DNA of 64,000 nucleotides from Arion vulgaris. Lineage: Eukaryota > Mollusca > Gastropoda > Stylommatophora > Arionidae. The notes below the pieces were generated by a model that was given only the letters and a program-made list of their open reading frames with translations, did no database searches and was not told the origin of the DNA. Below are positions 33,965 through 45,857 of the stretch, in pieces; positions within the stretch are counted from its first letter, which is position 1, and each line of letters begins with the position of its first letter. The translations under genes were made by a program, and so were the position numbers. Location: NCBI GenBank assembly GCA_020796225.1, contig CM036761.1, positions 32,756,928-32,820,927 on the forward strand, written 5' to 3'.

Positions 33965-34197
33965 ATCATCTACCACTTATTAACCACTCTTTGTGATGTA
34001 TGTGATCTGAGCCTAAGAGCGATTGGAGTTGTGCCAGTTATACATCTACAAGTAGGCCAGTACACCCGATCTCTGCAACGCTTTTTCTTTACTAGGGTAG
34101 CTTTCCTAGGCCCTACCTCAGTCGCCTCTTATGCCACGCCTTGTAGGCCGTAGTGCTACTATTCTTTGCTCCCCCTGCGAACCCCGGCAATGTTTAT
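33965..34197 (-). repeat. SINE family A
   Basis: Near complete, missing the GAA tail: CATCTACCACTTATTAACCA through TGCGAACCCCGGCAATG. About 90 bp upstream of the RLIG1 start codon. Confidence 0.9.
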
Positions 34198-34429
34198 CCT
34201 GACATGTTGTTTTCCAAAGCTAAGAAAAGAATATTAAATTCATAACAAATAACAATAATTAAAGCATATTCTAAATGTACATTTTGTACATTGAATTAGC
34301 CTAAGCTTCAAATTGAATTTCCTGATGAAATACCTCAACATTTCCAAAACAACACACTATCCTATTAGAAAGTTTTGATAATTGAGATAAATAAAAAAAC
34401 AAGAAGTATGATAAATAGAGTTAAACAAT

Positions 34430-34690
34430 AGATGTGATGAACATGAAGTGATTAAGATGTTTGTTTTGTGTTTCAAAAGTCATGGGTTCGAATCCAGGAT
34501 GCATCAATTGGTTCACAAGTGCTCTTTTTTCATATATAGCTAGCATTTCTGCAGGAGCTACTATGGCATAATGGTGTTCATGCTATGTGCAAATAACTGT
34601 TAACATAGACTGGTGGTGTGTCATTTCTGCAAAGAGGGATAAAGCTGTGTGGGGAAGTCAAGTGAAATGTAGTTAATCATTGGTCTTTAT
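34430..34690 (+). repeat. SINE family D with tRNA-like head
   Basis: GAAGTGATTAAGATGTTTG (box-A-like), then CATGGGTTCGAATCCAGG (box B), then the diverged family D body ending near GTAGTTAATCATTGG. Confidence 0.82.
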
Positions 34691-34699
34691 ATATTTCAA

Positions 34700-36050
34700 C
34701 AACAGAATGAATCAATGTTACTACCAACAGGCCTTTATTTATGAACAGTCAAATGATACAAGAAACAAAAAAGATGAAATATGACAACACAACGCATTAC
34801 ATCATTAGATGATTAGTTAAAAACAGAATATGCCAATCTACCCTCAAACATTATAACGACGTTTGAGTTCTATTGTATTAACAAAAATGTTACTACATTT
34901 ATAAAATATCTACAGCGACTGTAGTATTTGTTAATCTTGTTGTACCCTTTCAAAGCACAATTTATAATAACACAACAGACAGCAGAATTATAGTATACGT
35001 GTGCGATTGCAGACGTCTTGAGTATCTCAGTATCGTATGCCATATAAGTTTTTCCGCAATAAGATAATTGATTAATTACTAGCGTGACGGGTGCATTTAA
35101 TAAATACCAGAATTTTTGTTTTAATGCATTATAAAACATCAACCAGCAAATCTAATGTTGGAATAAGTTTGTTTAACTAATTTGCGAAATATTACATCTT
35201 CCTAAACATTATCAGTTCACCATACTGAAAATGAACTAAACTTGTTTAAAAAACCTGGTATTACAGAAAACGAGAGGATTCCTGTTATTATTTCCTTACA
35301 GTAAAAGTCATAAAGTTCAACAAGACAAACAAAATAAAATATTGTTAAATATTTTGGAATAAAATAAAGAGGAATGTATACTCTTAGTTCCTGTTAACAA
35401 TATAAGGTGACGATATCTGTTTTCTGACAGCTTCCGCAAGGACTTAGTAGTCAAAATATTCAGCCAAGCCGTTGTTATTATGTTATTCTAATTCTGATTC
35501 AAGTTCTTTTTTTAGTATGTATTGTATAGCGGTAGCGGTCATAATATAAATAAATAAGCCTAATTTGCGTATACCACCTCTGGTCCACTCGATTTCTGTC
35601 TTGACGGCTGGAGTTATTTCAAGAAATCACACGTTCATCTTTGTTGAGCAAGGAAATGTCAGTAATGAATGTAACGTAGTAGAGTTTAGAGGTCCACAAT
35701 AATTATACAGCATAGTTGACTTACAACTGCAATCATGTATCAATGTATGTTACATACTATGTAATTAAAAATAAATAATTAAATTGAATTTGAAATAACT
35801 TCACTAAAATACTATGATGAGACTATATTAATTATTATTGTTAAGATAAGGAACAACTGATGAGAAGTTAATGGCGTGGGTAATGTTAATTAAATGGATC
35901 CAGGATTGGCAATAAAAGTAATGAACATGCATTGGACATGTAAACATGAATTTTGTTTAAAATCTTAAAAATGTAAGTAGACAGAGCACTGAGTAATAAT
36001 TATCAGAGGAGCCTCAGATGGTTGGTTGTAATTAGTGTAGTGTATCATAA
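34700..36050. other. No recognised feature in the divergent intergenic region
   Basis: AT-rich DNA between RLIG1 and GID8. No coding exon or shared repeat recognised. Confidence 0.5.
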
Positions 36051-36064
36051 TGTATGATAATGGC

Positions 36065-36360
36065 ATATAATGTCTGGATTTCTCTCTCGCGATCACCGCT
36101 TAGACTGATGTACCAGATTTCCCATAAATTCTGCTGTTATTTTTAGGGACACCGTCCCTTATTCAGTGGAAATCTTATTCGTGCAGCCTTAGCATGGGTG
36201 TGCTTTGTCACATCTTTAGTGCCATTTGGAACAATGTGGAAAACCCTCGCGATGTGTCCGGTTTTAGCCAGCATTTGCTGGGTTTGCTCTATGTTAGCCT
36301 TGGGCTGTCCGCAGCCGACTTGCAAGGCAGCAGGTTGCAATTTTCTTTTAAGGTAGATAC
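36065..36360 (-). repeat. Dispersed repeat related to 62880-63090
   Basis: CGCGATCACCGCTTAGACTG, then ATGTACCAGATTTCCCATAA and GATGTGTCCGGTTTTAGCCA match 62900-63065 closely in the same orientation. Confidence 0.78.
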
Positions 36361-36439
36361 CCTTAGATAACCTTCTCTCTCGGGTTGTTGAGCGTCATCT
36401 GCTCAGGTTACCAGTCTTTTTTTGGACTACTTGGTTTGC

Positions 36440-36855
36440 CTGTCGTCCAATTTTAGTATGGTTTGCTCCGCTAGACTTTGATTGTCCCCAATCGAACTAC
36501 AAGGCAGTAGTAGTTCTCTGTGAGGGGAAACGTGGTTATTGTTCTCTGGATGGGACCCCATCTTCGAGGCTCGCCACTGTTTTTCCACCTCTTGTTTCTT
36601 TGGGTGCCCTTCGCCGCTTTCTGCTTGTGCCCTCATCCACCGACTGGGCCTGCCCCTTTTCTTTTCCTCACTTGTGCTCACATTGTTCTACTGGACAACA
36701 CCTTACCCATTTCTATCTCACAGTGCACAATTTATCACCATTCGGTAGGAACGTTTGCACTAGATTCAAGCCTCCTGTCTGGATTTGAACCTTAGAATGC
36801 TAGTCAAACAGTTTGACCACCTCACCACAGAGACTACCTCCATTTAGGTTACTAT
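36440..36855 (-). repeat. tRNA-derived SINE-like repeat
   Basis: Minus-strand head GTCTCTGTGGTGAGGTGGTC (box-A-like), then AAGGTTCAAATCC (box B). The remaining 300 bp to the left may be its body; its extent is uncertain. Confidence 0.55.
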
Positions 36856-37059
36856 AGGAACAAATAACACAATTATCACTAGAAATTATTGATACCGAAC
36901 AACACAAAATCAATTAGGAATAAAAACCCTCATCTGAAAAAAAGTGTAATTTGTGTTTAAAATGACTCTTCGGATTTGACTGAAAAAATACCTCTGTTGC
37001 ATTTCCATTATTTCATAGTAGGTATTCTGTTGGTTTTTTAAAATATAAAATTCCTAATA

Positions 37060-37240
37060 AGAATCTGAAGAAAAGGTGTTGGCATGTATAGCAACATGTA
37101 TGAAGAAGACCAGCAAATAGTATATCAAGGCAGGACTCTGTCTAGAACCCACAAGGAAGGAAAGAAAGAGGGAGACCAAAAGACTCATCAAGAAAGCAAA
37201 TGCTTGTTGAAGACCTGTTTTTCAGAGCGAGTTATGTGAA
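37060..37240 (+). mobile_element. LINE 3' tail fragment
   Basis: GGACTCTGTCTAGAACCCAC, then AAAGAGGGAGACC and TTGTTGAAGACCTG. These are tail motifs also seen at 22170 and 51745. Confidence 0.6.
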
Positions 37241-37263
37241 TTATTATTAATATAATTAGTTCA

Positions 37264-38400
37264 TTGTGTAATTTTTATTACTTACTTAATCCCGTCATGC
37301 CTAGTGACACATGGGGCTTCAGAAAGGACTTTCCATGCTCTCCTGTCCGTGCAACCTTCAGCGCAGAGCCCCACGTCAGAGATGCGGTGTCCAGTTCCTC
37401 TTCCATCATGCGCCTCCATGTTGTCCGTGGTCTGCCTTTCTTTCTCTTTCCCTCTGGTGTCCAAGTGAGGGCTATCCTTGCAGGCATTTCTTGTCTCATT
37501 CTCATAACATGTCCGAGCCATTTCCATCTTCTCTTTTGAGTATGTCATTCATTGGCTCTTGTCTTGTGTCTTGGAGTAGTTGGTTATTGGATATTTTTAC
37601 TGGCCAAAAGATTCCCAAGATTCTGCGAAGACAAGAGTGGTGGAAAACTGACAGCCTGCTAGTATCTCCTTTGGTCATCCTCCAACACTCCGATCCGTAG
37701 AGCAAAACTGGCAAAACAATGCTTTTATAGAGTTTAAGTTTTGTGGTCCTATTGTAGATTTTGGACTTCCATACTGGTTTCATTCTGGCAAAAGCGGTTC
37801 TGGCCTTACTCAGACGTGATTTTATATCTTCCTCTGTGCCACCATTTAGTGTCAGTACGCTACCAAGATATGTAAACAGCTCAACCCTTTCCAGTGTTTC
37901 ATCTTCTAACATTACTGGTTGTTGGATTTCACTGTTTGTCATAATTTTGTTTTTCCTGTGTTTATTTTGAGGCCTACTGTCTTTGCCGTGCTGTGAAGTA
38001 TTGTACTTTTCTCTTGTATATGTTCATATTTGTGTGACACCAGGGCTATATCGCCTGCAAAGTCCAGGTCCTCAAGCATCTCGAAAGGGGTCCATCTTAT
38101 TCCTCTTGGTGCTTGTTGTTTTATGGCATTTTTAGCACCCAGTCAATTGTAATACTAAACAAAAGAGAGGACATTACGCATCCCTGTCTTACACCAGATT
38201 TTACTGGGAATGTTTTGTTGGAATTCTTTAGGTTGCAGGAGAAATCTTTATAGAAGAGGGCTATGATGTTGACAAGCTTCTGCGGTACGCCGTATTGTCT
38301 CAGTATCTTCCATAGGCTGTCTCTGTGGACGCTGTCGAATGCCTTTTCAAAATCTATGAAGTTGATATATATAGTCCTTTGCCACTCGCTACATTGTTCT
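37264..38400 (-). mobile_element. LINE fragment: reverse transcriptase C-terminal half and tail
   Basis: On the minus strand the start (about 38400-37980) reads FEKAFDSVHRDSLWKILRQ, then GVRQGC, then LEDLDFAGDIALVSH. The last is the catalytic box with YADD changed to FAGD. Frames 37502-37942 and 37278-37505 follow with LFTYLGSVL, VLLYGSECW and KGRPRTTWRR. It is 5'-truncated, with at least one stop and frameshift. The other end lies about 230 bp before the GID8 start codon. Confidence 0.9.
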
Positions 38401-38631
38401 AAAATGTTAAAATGTAATTTTTATTATCAGACTATTATTTACTCAGAAAATGTAGCTTTTTTTACATGCAACTTCACAATTGTTAAAATTTTGTCAAACA
38501 GATTATGTGTTGTTAATACTGCAACATATAATTTAATAGTGGTAGTTTAAAACAAGATAATTTTTATTACCATTTCTAAATACAGGAACCAACTAACTCA
38601 TTATCATAGTAGTATTATAACAGAGACAAAC

Positions 38632-38755
38632 ATGAGTGGCGGCTCAGATCGGGCTGATGAACGAGTGACCAAGGATGCTTGGATGATTCAGCTTCTAACG
38701 CAGCATGTTGGACGAGCTGACATGAACAAATTGATTATGAACTATCTTGTAACAG
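38632..38755 (+). CDS. GID8: GID8 exon 1 (start codon)
   Basis: Encodes [20 protein letters not shown] through MNYLVT plus one base. The ATG sits in ACAAACATGA. Donor AACAG|GTATCT. Confidence 0.96.
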
Positions 38756-41700
38756 GTATCTACATATTTGAAAAGAATAGTTTCTTTCTTTTTATGTTCT
38801 TTATTTCGCCCGCCTGCCCAGCGTGTTCGTCGCGCGTTGGACAGCGGGTGACTAGTTCTCTGTGTGTGCGGGTTCAATTTCACGGACTGGCAGAAAAGCC
38901 ACAGGTTCCCCAGATTCACGGTGTTTGTGGCACCGAACCGAAGGGTTACGATGTCCATGGCACCGAGCCGAGGAGCTGAAAGCTCAAGTGCTTCTGGATC
39001 GGGAAAAAAAATGTTCTTTATTTTAAGACCTGTTAAATTACAGAATGTTTCTTTGTGTGGGAGTCTCTGTAGCGTAGAGGTTAGGTGCTCACCTCTTGAG
39101 CCAACGGTGACCGGTTCGCTTCCTTGTGGATCCATCTCGATATGCCACCGGGATATTTCTCTAGAGATCCCTGATCTCATTGTAGATGAGATCAAGTTAC
39201 TAGTCCTATCGGAGACAAACAATACAACGTAGGTTCTGTATTAAATTTGAGCACGTAAAAGAACCCCTTGGTAGTTCAAAATCGAGAAGAGCAGGCTGGA
39301 AAGCCATTGCCTGGACAAAATTCATTAGAAAGATTAAAAATAAATTCCTAAAAAACATTTTCACCATCTTCAAAATTACATCGGGAACCCTCATCAGTGA
39401 TACAGAGTTTGTGCACTGCAGCTGAGATCTTCCTGTATAAGAAAGAGATCGGAACACACATTATTACTCACCGAAGTGCAAATGAAGATGGTCCATTTAA
39501 TCAATCAATGTATGTGAACTTCACATTCAGAGGTAAATGTTTCCCAGTTTACACCACTAGGAGGTGAGGTTTACCTCCTGTGTGTTCTACATACAGGTCA
39601 TCAGCAGGTGACTAATTTTCATTTTTCACCTTTCCCAAAAGAGACCAGCTGGCCACAACTCTGCTGGATACAGAGCCAGGCATATTACATACCTTTTAGA
39701 CCATAAGATACTATCAATTTTTGAACTGCAGTAGTGTTAGAATTGATGTCACACAGTTAATATTTTAGGTGTCTGCTTTAGTCTTTGCCGGTCATTTTAG
39801 ACAACGTTTGCATGAAAATTGTCTACTTCTTTTGACAACTACTTGACCATCAAAGTGAAATTAATATAAATATGAATAAAAAGTATAGTTTTACTTTGAC
39901 ATTGAAATAAAACAATTGAACCAACATATAGACCAACTTTGTCAGAACACATCTTAAGAACAATTATAAGGAATGAGTGAGTGAAGGAAAGTGAAGTTTA
40001 GAAAATAATGGCAGTTAAAAATATATAAAGATGTGCTTATATGATGCCCGGAAATTAGGAAGATCACAAAGATTACAATCAAACTGACAATAATTACAAT
40101 GAATATCAAAGATTTTTCTGGCTATTGCTGTAAACATTGCCTTTTTTGTTCAAACTTATAACAGTTTTGTTGTTTCTACCCCTCACATTAACTTAACAGA
40201 GGGTTTCAAAGAAGCAGCTGAGAAATTCAGTGCGGAATCAGGAGTGGAACCATCTGTGAACCTGGACAGTCTGGATGATAGAATCCGTATCCGCCAAGCA
40301 ATTCTTGAGGGCAGAGCAACAGATGCAATTGCCATTATCAACTCTTTGTATCCAGAACTCTTGGACAATGACAGATATTTGTTTTTCAGACTTCAGGTAT
40401 AGTTAAATGATAAATATGTTTATTTTATCAATGTTCTGTTGTTGTTGTTGTGCTTTTAATTTCAAATGTTATTCTTTGAATGGTAAAGTGAAAAGTAAAG
40501 ACTTAATTATCATACTGTGTGTTACAGTGAGGAATAACGTGTTAATCCAGCATTTTTTTTGCCCAAAGGCACAGAAAGAGAGATGTGGTCAACATCATGC
40601 AACCACCTTTAATTCTCAATGTTTTTATGGTGCCCAATTGACACTGTGTCAGTCTGAGAGCCACTTGTGGTCAGAAAAAAATCTCACTTCACCTGGAGGT
40701 TTTGAACCAATACTACCCATCTAAGAAGTGTGTTTACTAACCACTGCTACCATGGCAAGAATTTTATCACCACCCTATTTGACCCCTTTACATATCCAAA
40801 TATTTCAAATGCTCTTGCAGTGGTAGCAGTTTTTCTGATACTTTGTGTCCATTACTTTTTTCATCTCATGCATTCACCCAGCTGTGGATTCAGGTGTCGC
40901 TTCTGACTGATTTTTGCATTAAAACTTGCTTTCCCCTTTTTAATCGGTGTCCCCTGCCATACAGGCATGCTTCTTCATTTTCAGAGATACTTGTAGGTTA
41001 GATCCTCTATTATTTCTAGTATTGATCTGTTTGTCCATGACAAATATAACGTGTCTGCAATCAAACATTTAGTACAGATGACTACCTCTGAAATCGAAGA
41101 AGACATACCTGTATGGCAGGGGACACATAAAAGCAGGCCTTCACGCAAACAAAATCAATCAGAAGTGCCATACCAGGAGCCCTGACTGCGCCTGAATTCA
41201 TAGCGACGAATGCAAGAAGAAGAAGAAGTACAAATGAGAAAATAGAACTTGCCTACAATAAAAAATGCATTACAAGTGACAAATCTAATTTGCCTACATT
41301 CAAACATTTAGTACAATGGGAAATGAATTGGAACATGACTATACCCTAGTCTACCTTTAATCAAAAGCTCGACAGCAATGTCAGAATCATAGTGATTTCC
41401 ATTTGCTTTGTCAGTCATTAATTTTGTAGTCTGATAGCATCAGAAGTTGAAGAAAAATTTGATACTTACTGTAACTTGTTTCTTTAAACAGCAACAACAT
41501 CTGATTGAGTTAATAAAGAACAAGGATTTGGAGGCTGCCTTAGATTATGCTCAGTCAAAACTGTCAGAAAGAGTGGAGGAAAACCCAAATGTTCTTCCTG
41601 AGCTCGAGAAGACACTAGCTCTTCTTGCTTTTGAAAATCCAGAGATATCACCTTTTGGTGAACTCCTTCATCCATCTCAAAGGCAGAAGGTATGTGTGGG

Positions 41701-44700
41701 TTTATAATTGTGTGTAATATATTTTCATATTATGTTACATCTTTTTGGCTACAAATTTTGTTAGTGACTCTGGACAAAAAAAGAGAATATTACTGCAAAT
41801 ATCTTGTACATTTGCTTCATTTGAAGCAGAAATCATTTCTCTGTGTTTTGATTTTTGCATCCTCCTGTTCTCATTATTTTATATCTTCTTCTTCTTTGCG
41901 TTAGTTCTTTACGACCAATTTTAATCACTCTTTGAGACATATTCTAAACTGGAACTAAAACTGAAGGAACAGAAGTGTTGGAAATTTAATACAGTTGATC
42001 TTTGATATGAATATTGCACTTTAACATCCAATCATAATAGGAAGGGAACATTAAGAGAGGAATAAAAAACAGTTTTACAGCATGTTTCATCATGACGAAG
42101 GACAGAAGTGTTGATTTGTATAGTTGACCTTTGATATGGATAGGGCACTTTGACAACCAAATATAATACTTATTAATTTATATTTTTATTTTTCTTCTTC
42201 TCTCCACTTGATGCATAAGGCATCAACACATTTCCTCCAACTAGATCTGTCTTCAGCAAGGCAGCTTAGTTCATTCCAGGTTCTTTCCTGCCTCTTCTCT
42301 TTTTCTATCTACAGTTTGTATCCGTTTCTCTAGGTCACCCTATTACCTCTCTTGACTCCCAGATTCCATTTCAAGGCCACATGTGGGTGTCTGATCTTGC
42401 CACATCAAAGCCACATTGATGTAAATGTATTTTATTGTAATCATTGCAATGTTTAATTTCTTCTGCATTCTCACTAGATTGGGATTTCGGATTCCCTAAT
42501 AAAGACAGCCGTCTGCCTCAGATTATCAGTCACGCCACACAGTTTGTCTTGGACGCTGATGTAAGTGGGCCACCTCTCTCTTCTCAAGTCCGCACACCAG
42601 GGGACAACTCTGCAGGATACAACTCCTATGATCTCTGCTTCCCTGTTTGTGCCGACCTCTTCCGCAGTAAGTTTTGGCCACCCTTGTGATGGTAGGTCTG
42701 ATATTCTTACTGCGTGGCTAAATCTCCAAGGCAGATTGGCAACCGCAGAATCCGTTATCCCATTCCACATTGTGAGGGTCGTTGCACCATGTTATGCGCC
42801 TTACGGCCTGGTGCATCTGTTTTCTGCAAGCATTTGTTTCGGGATAGCATTCCCTAGCGGACACGTGCATCCGATTTCAGCCAAACCTCCTTGGTCGCCT
42901 CTTACGACATACATGGCAGATAACAGTGGTTATATTCTTTATACCCAAATATGGGCCACTGGCAATTTGTTTGATTTGAAACATATTGTTCCTATGTATG
43001 TATTTTCTCCGTTATATCTTTTATTTAGGTAGCCAGTGAGGTAAATGCTGCTATTTTAGAAAGTGACTCAACCCCAAGACTAGCTAATCTTCTGAAGCTA
43101 TTGCTGTGGGCACAAGAAGAGCTGGACAAGAGAAAGGTGAATTGATGAGTATTTGCTGAAATGAAAATGTTGAGTTGAAAGGTTTTATATAATATTGAAA
43201 CAAATACTAGATAGTTATGTGAAGCTCCCAGGAAACAAATGCCAAACAATGGAGAAGAGAATCCAGAAAGTGGCAAGTCAGAATCAAACACTGACAGTTC
43301 AGAAAACATGTGAAATATCAAAACACAGAGTAGGTACTTTTACAAAGTAAAAAAAAAAGTTTAATTGGTGTTTACGTCAATAGGCCTTTATCGAGCAACA
43401 GATACAAGTCATACTAAACACACAAAATTATAGTTCTATACGAAATACATCACATGCACAATGATAGTGGTAGATATCAGGAGCCTATTTAACTCTTTTC
43501 ATGCCAATCGCCACAGCTTATTCCGCGAAGCCATTCGCTGCACACTGCGCCATTCAAGTTGTTTCCGTTATACAAGTTTGTCTAGTTTTACTTCTACTAT
43601 TTTACTTAACTACTTTTAACCTTGTTATTCTAATAGGTTGTCCAGTTTTCTTCAAATTAGTATATAATAAGATGCATATATGTCTATTTATTGACGAGTA
43701 GTTATGGCTAAAAAAATGTCAGTCTTTTTTTTACCTACCTTGAATTAATTGTGTACAACTGAGGAAATAACTGCATAAGGAAAGAGTTAATGAAAAATAT
43801 GACGTGTAACAATGTCAAGCATTAACCCTTAGAGGCCCAGGAGCCACACTATATGGTGTTTGTGTTGGTCGTCAATGCACAAATGCCACATAGACTGGTG
43901 TTCGGTAGTCTAAGAGTTGAACATTTGCTGTAATTTTACATTCCAGTCCACCTTTATTAGTTAACCTCAGGTCATTTGTCATTTCTGGCTTCACTTGTGG
44001 ACATAGCTGTTTTCGATTTTAGTTTCGTAAACCTGTGACAAAATCTGCAAAAAAAAATTCACCAACCTTTATTTTATTGTTTTAAACACAGTTTCAACTA
44101 TAAATAAATTCTTCATTTTCTGTCATAAAAACTAAAAGATGGTGTCTATTCATAAAAAATGCTCGCCTACCCAGTGTGTTAGTAGCGCTTTGGACGACAG
44201 GTGACAAGCTCCCTGTGAGTGCAGGTTCAATTCCGCTGGCGGGCAGAAAAGCCACAGGCTCTCCAGATTTACAGTGTTCGTAGCACCGAACCGAAATATT
44301 ACAATGTCCATGGCATCGAGCCAAAGAGCTGAAAACTTGTTTCTGGATCAGGGTGTTAAAAAAAAAAAAATATGAAACTTTCCTTGATTGGGTAAATATT
44401 GATATAGTATGAACAGAAACATATTTTATGGCTTGCAAATGTAAAAGACATTTGTTTAAATTGAGCATAAGTGACAATTTTGTTCCAATTATATATTTTT
44501 TTTTACATTTTATTAAAAATCATTTTACATTTTACTTGTCTTATTCAGAAACATTTCACTATTGTAAATAACAAACAGCATTCAATTCTAAACATTTTGA
44601 TATATGGTTTTTTTAATAGTGGCATATCCTAAAGGACGTAGCCATCAACCACAATAAACTAGTCGTTGATTTTCTAGGCACCACTTATACGTTCAGTAGT

Positions 44701-45857
44701 TTGCCATTGCTTTCTGAACGGTGAGATTTATTTTTACCTTTTGTAAAAATCCCACGGAAACAAATTTGCTTCCAAACTTGCCCACCTTGGGGTTTGAACC
44801 AGGTACGCTTGGGTTCGTGATCGAACTCACTAACAATAGTTTTATGACAAAACTAGTAACAGCTGTATGTATAAAATTGGATGATTTTTTTTTAATGGCT
44901 TGTAAAAAATGGGGTATATGCCCTAGTCCACTATTAATTAATAGACCAAGTGGAAATAAAAAGTAAAATATATACACAACAATTTTCAAATCAGCTTTGA
45001 TTATCAAAGGAACATGATTGGATGACTGTAACATTGATGTAATCAGCACCTAGAATATCGATGCCATTAAAGTTTATTGCTACAGGGATCAAAGAGTATT
45101 GGCATATATCATACAAATGTTGGTTGAAATGGTTACAAAGTTTCTTGCCAATTTCACCTATGTAAGGCATATCACAGCATTTGCAAATGATGACAGAGAT
45201 AACAATTATCATGTAAAACCATCCTTGATAGTAAATGTTACAAAAATTAATTTAACAATGATGTTGTTTTTGAGCCAGTGAATGATATTAAGTACAAAGA
45301 AAGTGACGATTATTTATTTAGATGCTGAGACTGGTATGTAAGATACTGTAAGGCAGCGCTCTCCAAGGCAGTGCCTGCAGGCGCCATGAATACTTGATAG
45401 TCTAAATAGACTGTAATGGAGATAAATGATTCTTTTGATATGTTTTTATCTCAATATGAAAATTGTGGTATATCCTTTACAGGACGTAGCCATCAACCAC
45501 AATAAACGAGTCGTTGATTTTCTAGGCACCACTCAATACATTCAGTAGTTTGTGATTGCTTTCTGAACATTGAGGTCTATTTTTACCTTTTGTAAATATC
45601 TCACGGAAACGAATTTGTTTCCAAACTTGCCCATTGCGGAGTTTCAACCAGATTGAGTGGGATTGAGCTCACAATCACTTAAGCTACAGACGCTCACATC
45701 TCATGCACAATATAGTTAGCCAAATAATGGGACATTTTGATTAATATTTATATTGTAAGAACTGTAATGGCAGTGTTATTTTATCATTTTTTTTTTTAAC
45801 CAGGTACCATTTCCCCACATGATGAACATTGCTGAAGGCACTATTGAGGATCCTTAG
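38632..45857 (+). CDS. GID8: GID8/TWA1 homologue, CTLH E3 ligase subunit, complete, 5 exons
   Basis: Predicted 226-residue protein joined from 38632-38755, 40200-40396, 41492-41689, 43029-43136 and 45804-45857, all GT-AG (intron 1 phase 1, the rest phase 0). Human GID8, the family reference, has 228 residues and is collinear from end to end. Family knowledge: GID8 is a scaffold subunit of the CTLH/GID ubiquitin ligase, with LisH, CTLH and CRA domains that bind the RanBP9 and RING subunits in nucleus and cytoplasm. Seen: [20 protein letters not shown] (LisH, residues about 30-50), the CTLH region about 62-120 ([20 protein letters not shown]), and CRA from about 117 ([20 protein letters not shown], then [13 protein letters not shown]), ending [17 protein letters not shown]. 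No breaks, so it is likely functional. Introns hold SINEs, LINE tails and a piggyBac-like MITE. Confidence 0.97.
38800..39010 (+). repeat. SINE family F (tRNA-derived)
   Basis: CCAGCGTGTTCGTCGCGCGT head, GCGGGTTCAATTTC (box B), body AGAAAAGCCACAGGTTCCCC, short A tail. Second copy at 44160-44370. Both are in GID8 introns. Confidence 0.86.
39056..39515 (+). repeat. SINE family C, longest copy (tRNA-derived)
   Basis: Head GGGAGTCTCTGTAGCGTAGA (box A), then GACCGGTTCGCTTCC (box B). The body includes GATGAGATCAAGTTACTAGT, TTTTCACCATCTTCAAAATT and a 3' end CACCGAAGTGCAAATGAAGA. Confidence 0.87.
39516..40190. other. GID8 intron 1 sequence without recognised feature
   Basis: AT-rich intron DNA leading to the exon 2 acceptor. 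Confidence 0.5.
40200..40396 (+). CDS. GID8: GID8 exon 2
   Basis: Encodes [10 protein letters not shown], then [17 protein letters not shown], then [17 protein letters not shown]. Follows TTAACAG; donor CAG|GTATAG. Confidence 0.97.
41100..41235 (+). repeat. Repeat family J with (GAA)n tail
   Basis: GCAGGCCTTCACGCAAACAA, then CAGAAGTGCCATACCAGGAG, ending CGAATGCAAGAAGAAGAAGA. The end resembles the SINE family B 3' end. Confidence 0.75.
41492..41689 (+). CDS. GID8: GID8 exon 3
   Basis: Encodes [20 protein letters not shown] through [14 protein letters not shown] in phase 0. Confidence 0.97.
41880..41942 (-). repeat. SINE family B, short 3' fragment
   Basis: TATCTTCTTCTTCTTTGCGT, then TCTTTACGACCAATTTTAAT. 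Only the last 60 bp of the family. Confidence 0.85.
41960..42170. repeat. Diverged direct duplication
   Basis: GAACAGAAGTGTTG, GTTGATCTTTGATATGAAT and GCACTTTAACA recur about 130 bp later as GGACAGAAGTGTTG, GTTGACCTTTGATATGGAT and GCACTTTGACA. Confidence 0.7.
42185..42415 (-). mobile_element. LINE 3' tail fragment
   Basis: Closely matches 19840-20060 (AAGGCATCAACACATTTCCT, CACATGTGGGTGTCTG) in the same orientation. In GID8 intron 3. Confidence 0.82.
42481..42965 (-). repeat. Composite repeat carrying the shared SINE core
   Basis: On the minus strand the head reads GCCCATATTTGGGTATAAAG, then ATGTATGTCGTAAGAGGCGA, then GGTTTGGCTGAAATCGGATG, as in SINE family B. It then switches to a different tail that includes AGAAAACAGATGCACCAGGC. 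Confidence 0.7.
43029..43136 (+). CDS. GID8: GID8 exon 4
   Basis: Encodes [20 protein letters not shown], then [16 protein letters not shown]. Acceptor TTATTTAG, donor AAAG|GTGAAT. Confidence 0.97.
43489..43790. mobile_element. piggyBac-like MITE, second family, about 302 bp
   Basis: TTAACTCTTTTCATGCC at the left and GGAAAGAGTTAA at the right, TTAA at both ends. Same family as 33220-33518. Confidence 0.87.
43822..43921. mobile_element. Short piggyBac-like MITE, about 100 bp
   Basis: TTAACCCTTAGAGGCCCAGG at the left against TAGTCTAAGAGTTGAA at the right; the right TTAA has decayed to TTGA. Resembles 56728-56802. Confidence 0.55.
44160..44370 (+). repeat. SINE family F (tRNA-derived)
   Basis: GCCTACCCAGTGTGTTAGTA head, GTGCAGGTTCAATTCCG (box B), body AGAAAAGCCACAGGCTCTCC, A-rich tail. 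Confidence 0.87.
44620..44855 (-). repeat. SINE family G
   Basis: Reverse copy: AAGGACGTAGCCATCAACCA, then CAAATTTGCTTCCAAACTTG, then GGTTTGAACCAGG (box B). Confidence 0.85.
45465..45710 (-). repeat. SINE family G
   Basis: Reverse copy: CAGGACGTAGCCATCAACCA, then TTTGTTTCCAAACTTGCCCA, then TAAGCTACAGACGC (box A). Confidence 0.85.
45804..45857 (+). CDS. GID8: GID8 exon 5 (C-terminus and stop)
   Basis: Encodes [17 protein letters not shown] and TAG. Acceptor AACCAG. Matches the human C-terminal pattern V.YP.M..L..G.IE.P. Confidence 0.95.
   Translation, partial: VPFPHMMNIAEGTIEDP

Noticed and set aside
38864..39232. 122-codon open frame overlapping GID8 intron 1
   Set aside because: It is made of two SINEs (families F and C) and has no recognisable protein family.
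42565..43032. 155-codon plus-strand open frame ending at GID8 exon 4
   Set aside because: It runs across a composite repeat in another frame from the exon; no protein family seen.
45340..45440. Possible hAT end (CAGCGCTCTCCAAGGCAGTG)
   Set aside because: Only one end resembles a terminal repeat; no matching partner or duplication found.
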